Assembly: GCA_022562915.1 (NCBI GenBank)
Contig: JADFOJ010000006.1
Location: 1-64,000, forward strand
DNA: 64,000 nt
Direction of reading: 5' to 3'
DNA from: Planctomycetota bacterium
Lineage (GTDB): Bacteria; Planctomycetota; Phycisphaerae; Phycisphaerales; SM1A02
Shown here piece by piece: positions 63,701 through 64,000 of the stretch (positions within the stretch are counted from its first letter, which is position 1; each line of letters starts with the position of its first letter). The notes under the pieces were generated by a model. The model was not told the origin of the DNA. It was given only the letters and a program-made list of their open reading frames with translations, and made no database searches. A program made the translations under genes and the position numbers.

Positions 63701-64000
63701 GCAACTGCTCGGCGCCGGGCGCGACGAGCCGCGCATGCGAGGCTCGGCGAAGTACATTCTCGACCACCCTCCGGGCTGGCGGCCCGATGCCAACACCTAC
63801 TACTGGTACTACGCCACGCTGGCCCTGTTCCAGCACCAGGGCTCGGAGTGGCGGCAGTGGAACGAGTCGATCAAGCTGCTGCTGGTCGGGCGACAGTTGA
63901 CGTCAGGTCGAATGGCGGGAAGCTGTGACCCCGACGGCCGGTGGGCAGGGGTGGCCGGGCGCGTCTACCAGACGGCGATCGCGACGCTGACGCTGGAGGT
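60603..64000 (+). CDS. TPR protein continued, fused to PD40-like, membrane and toroid domains (runs off window)
   Basis: This frame stays open without a stop from 60603 to the last base. It begins with TPRs (AADALQLEAAAHHQQRRYRE and about a dozen more) to about 62390. There the repeats break off at QKKYDE and a PD40-like segment follows (SPAGDFVYFASDRPGGAGGF). Next come two membrane segments near 62700-62880, a Pro-rich linker, and an alpha/alpha-toroid region with GGWRYRPGQAGDTSVMGWQI and ANTYYWYYATLALF, like prenyltransferase/squalene-cyclase repeats in planctomycetes. The abrupt change at 62390 suggests a gene fusion or deletion. The 3' end is missing. Confidence 0.8.

Overview
The window reads as a GC-rich chromosome segment of a planctomycete, most likely of the Phycisphaerae type. 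The reasons are the recurrent short 'CPxCxYDL...CPECG' zinc ribbons on small membrane proteins (2289, 4620, 7872, 17605, 24852), a dockerin-like double repeat at the end of a secreted LVIVD protein (51051-53240), a BlaI/M56-peptidase pair, and a Gram-negative envelope (lpxB, gmhA, a phenol-pathway-type outer membrane protein). No rRNA or tRNA gene was seen.

The left end (1-5488) is an integron gene-cassette array. Seven full attC sites and one truncated attC separate seven cassettes. Each site has RYYYAAC/GTTRRRY core boxes, paired inner L boxes and a symmetrical unpaired spacer; in one form there is an unpaired extra base in the left L box. The boxes at the two ends of a single cassette complement each other. 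Cassettes carry three toxin-antitoxin-like pairs (two in reverse orientation), two zinc-ribbon membrane proteins, one small membrane protein, and one cassette without a convincing gene. Site orientation puts the integrase, if any, to the left of position 1. A second small locus of the same attC family lies at 46387-47312 with a SEC-C protein, an intact hicB and a hicA broken by an amber stop.

The rest is ordinary chromosome. 5716-12363: outer membrane protein, cytochrome P450, AlkD-like repair protein, an internally deleted GNAT, a sodium symporter with a small membrane partner, and a VOC protein. 12398-19015 (mostly minus): ABC ATPase with a large membrane partner, M20 peptidase, zinc-ribbon protein, MauE-thioredoxin fusion. 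19225-28172: secreted GM-repeat protein, PEBP protein, YcaQ-type DNA glycosylase, MscS channel, and a GntR(YtrA)-ABC ATPase-permease operon. 28266-41497: gmhA, ald, a secreted unknown, trxB, a DAACS transporter, asnB, a second PEBP protein, aspS, a GH113-like hydrolase, lpxB and a possible nuclease-fold protein. 41599-46353: AGCS and NSS amino-acid transporters, an unknown and a YkgJ protein. 47449-56371: flavin-type oxidase, small lipoprotein, CBS and VIT1-type pair, hydrolase, HPF, LVIVD/dockerin protein, a kinase-regulator pair and fdhD. 56515-64000: BlaI, a BlaR1-like M56 protease, and a very long TPR protein interrupted by one frameshift and running off the window.

Among non-coding features, two large near-perfect palindromes of one family (32651-32805 and 41507-41598) lie at gene 3' ends, with an unrelated perfect hairpin at 31555-31593. 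The most notable material is the cassette array, with its two structural classes of attC and with core boxes that supply gene stop codons.
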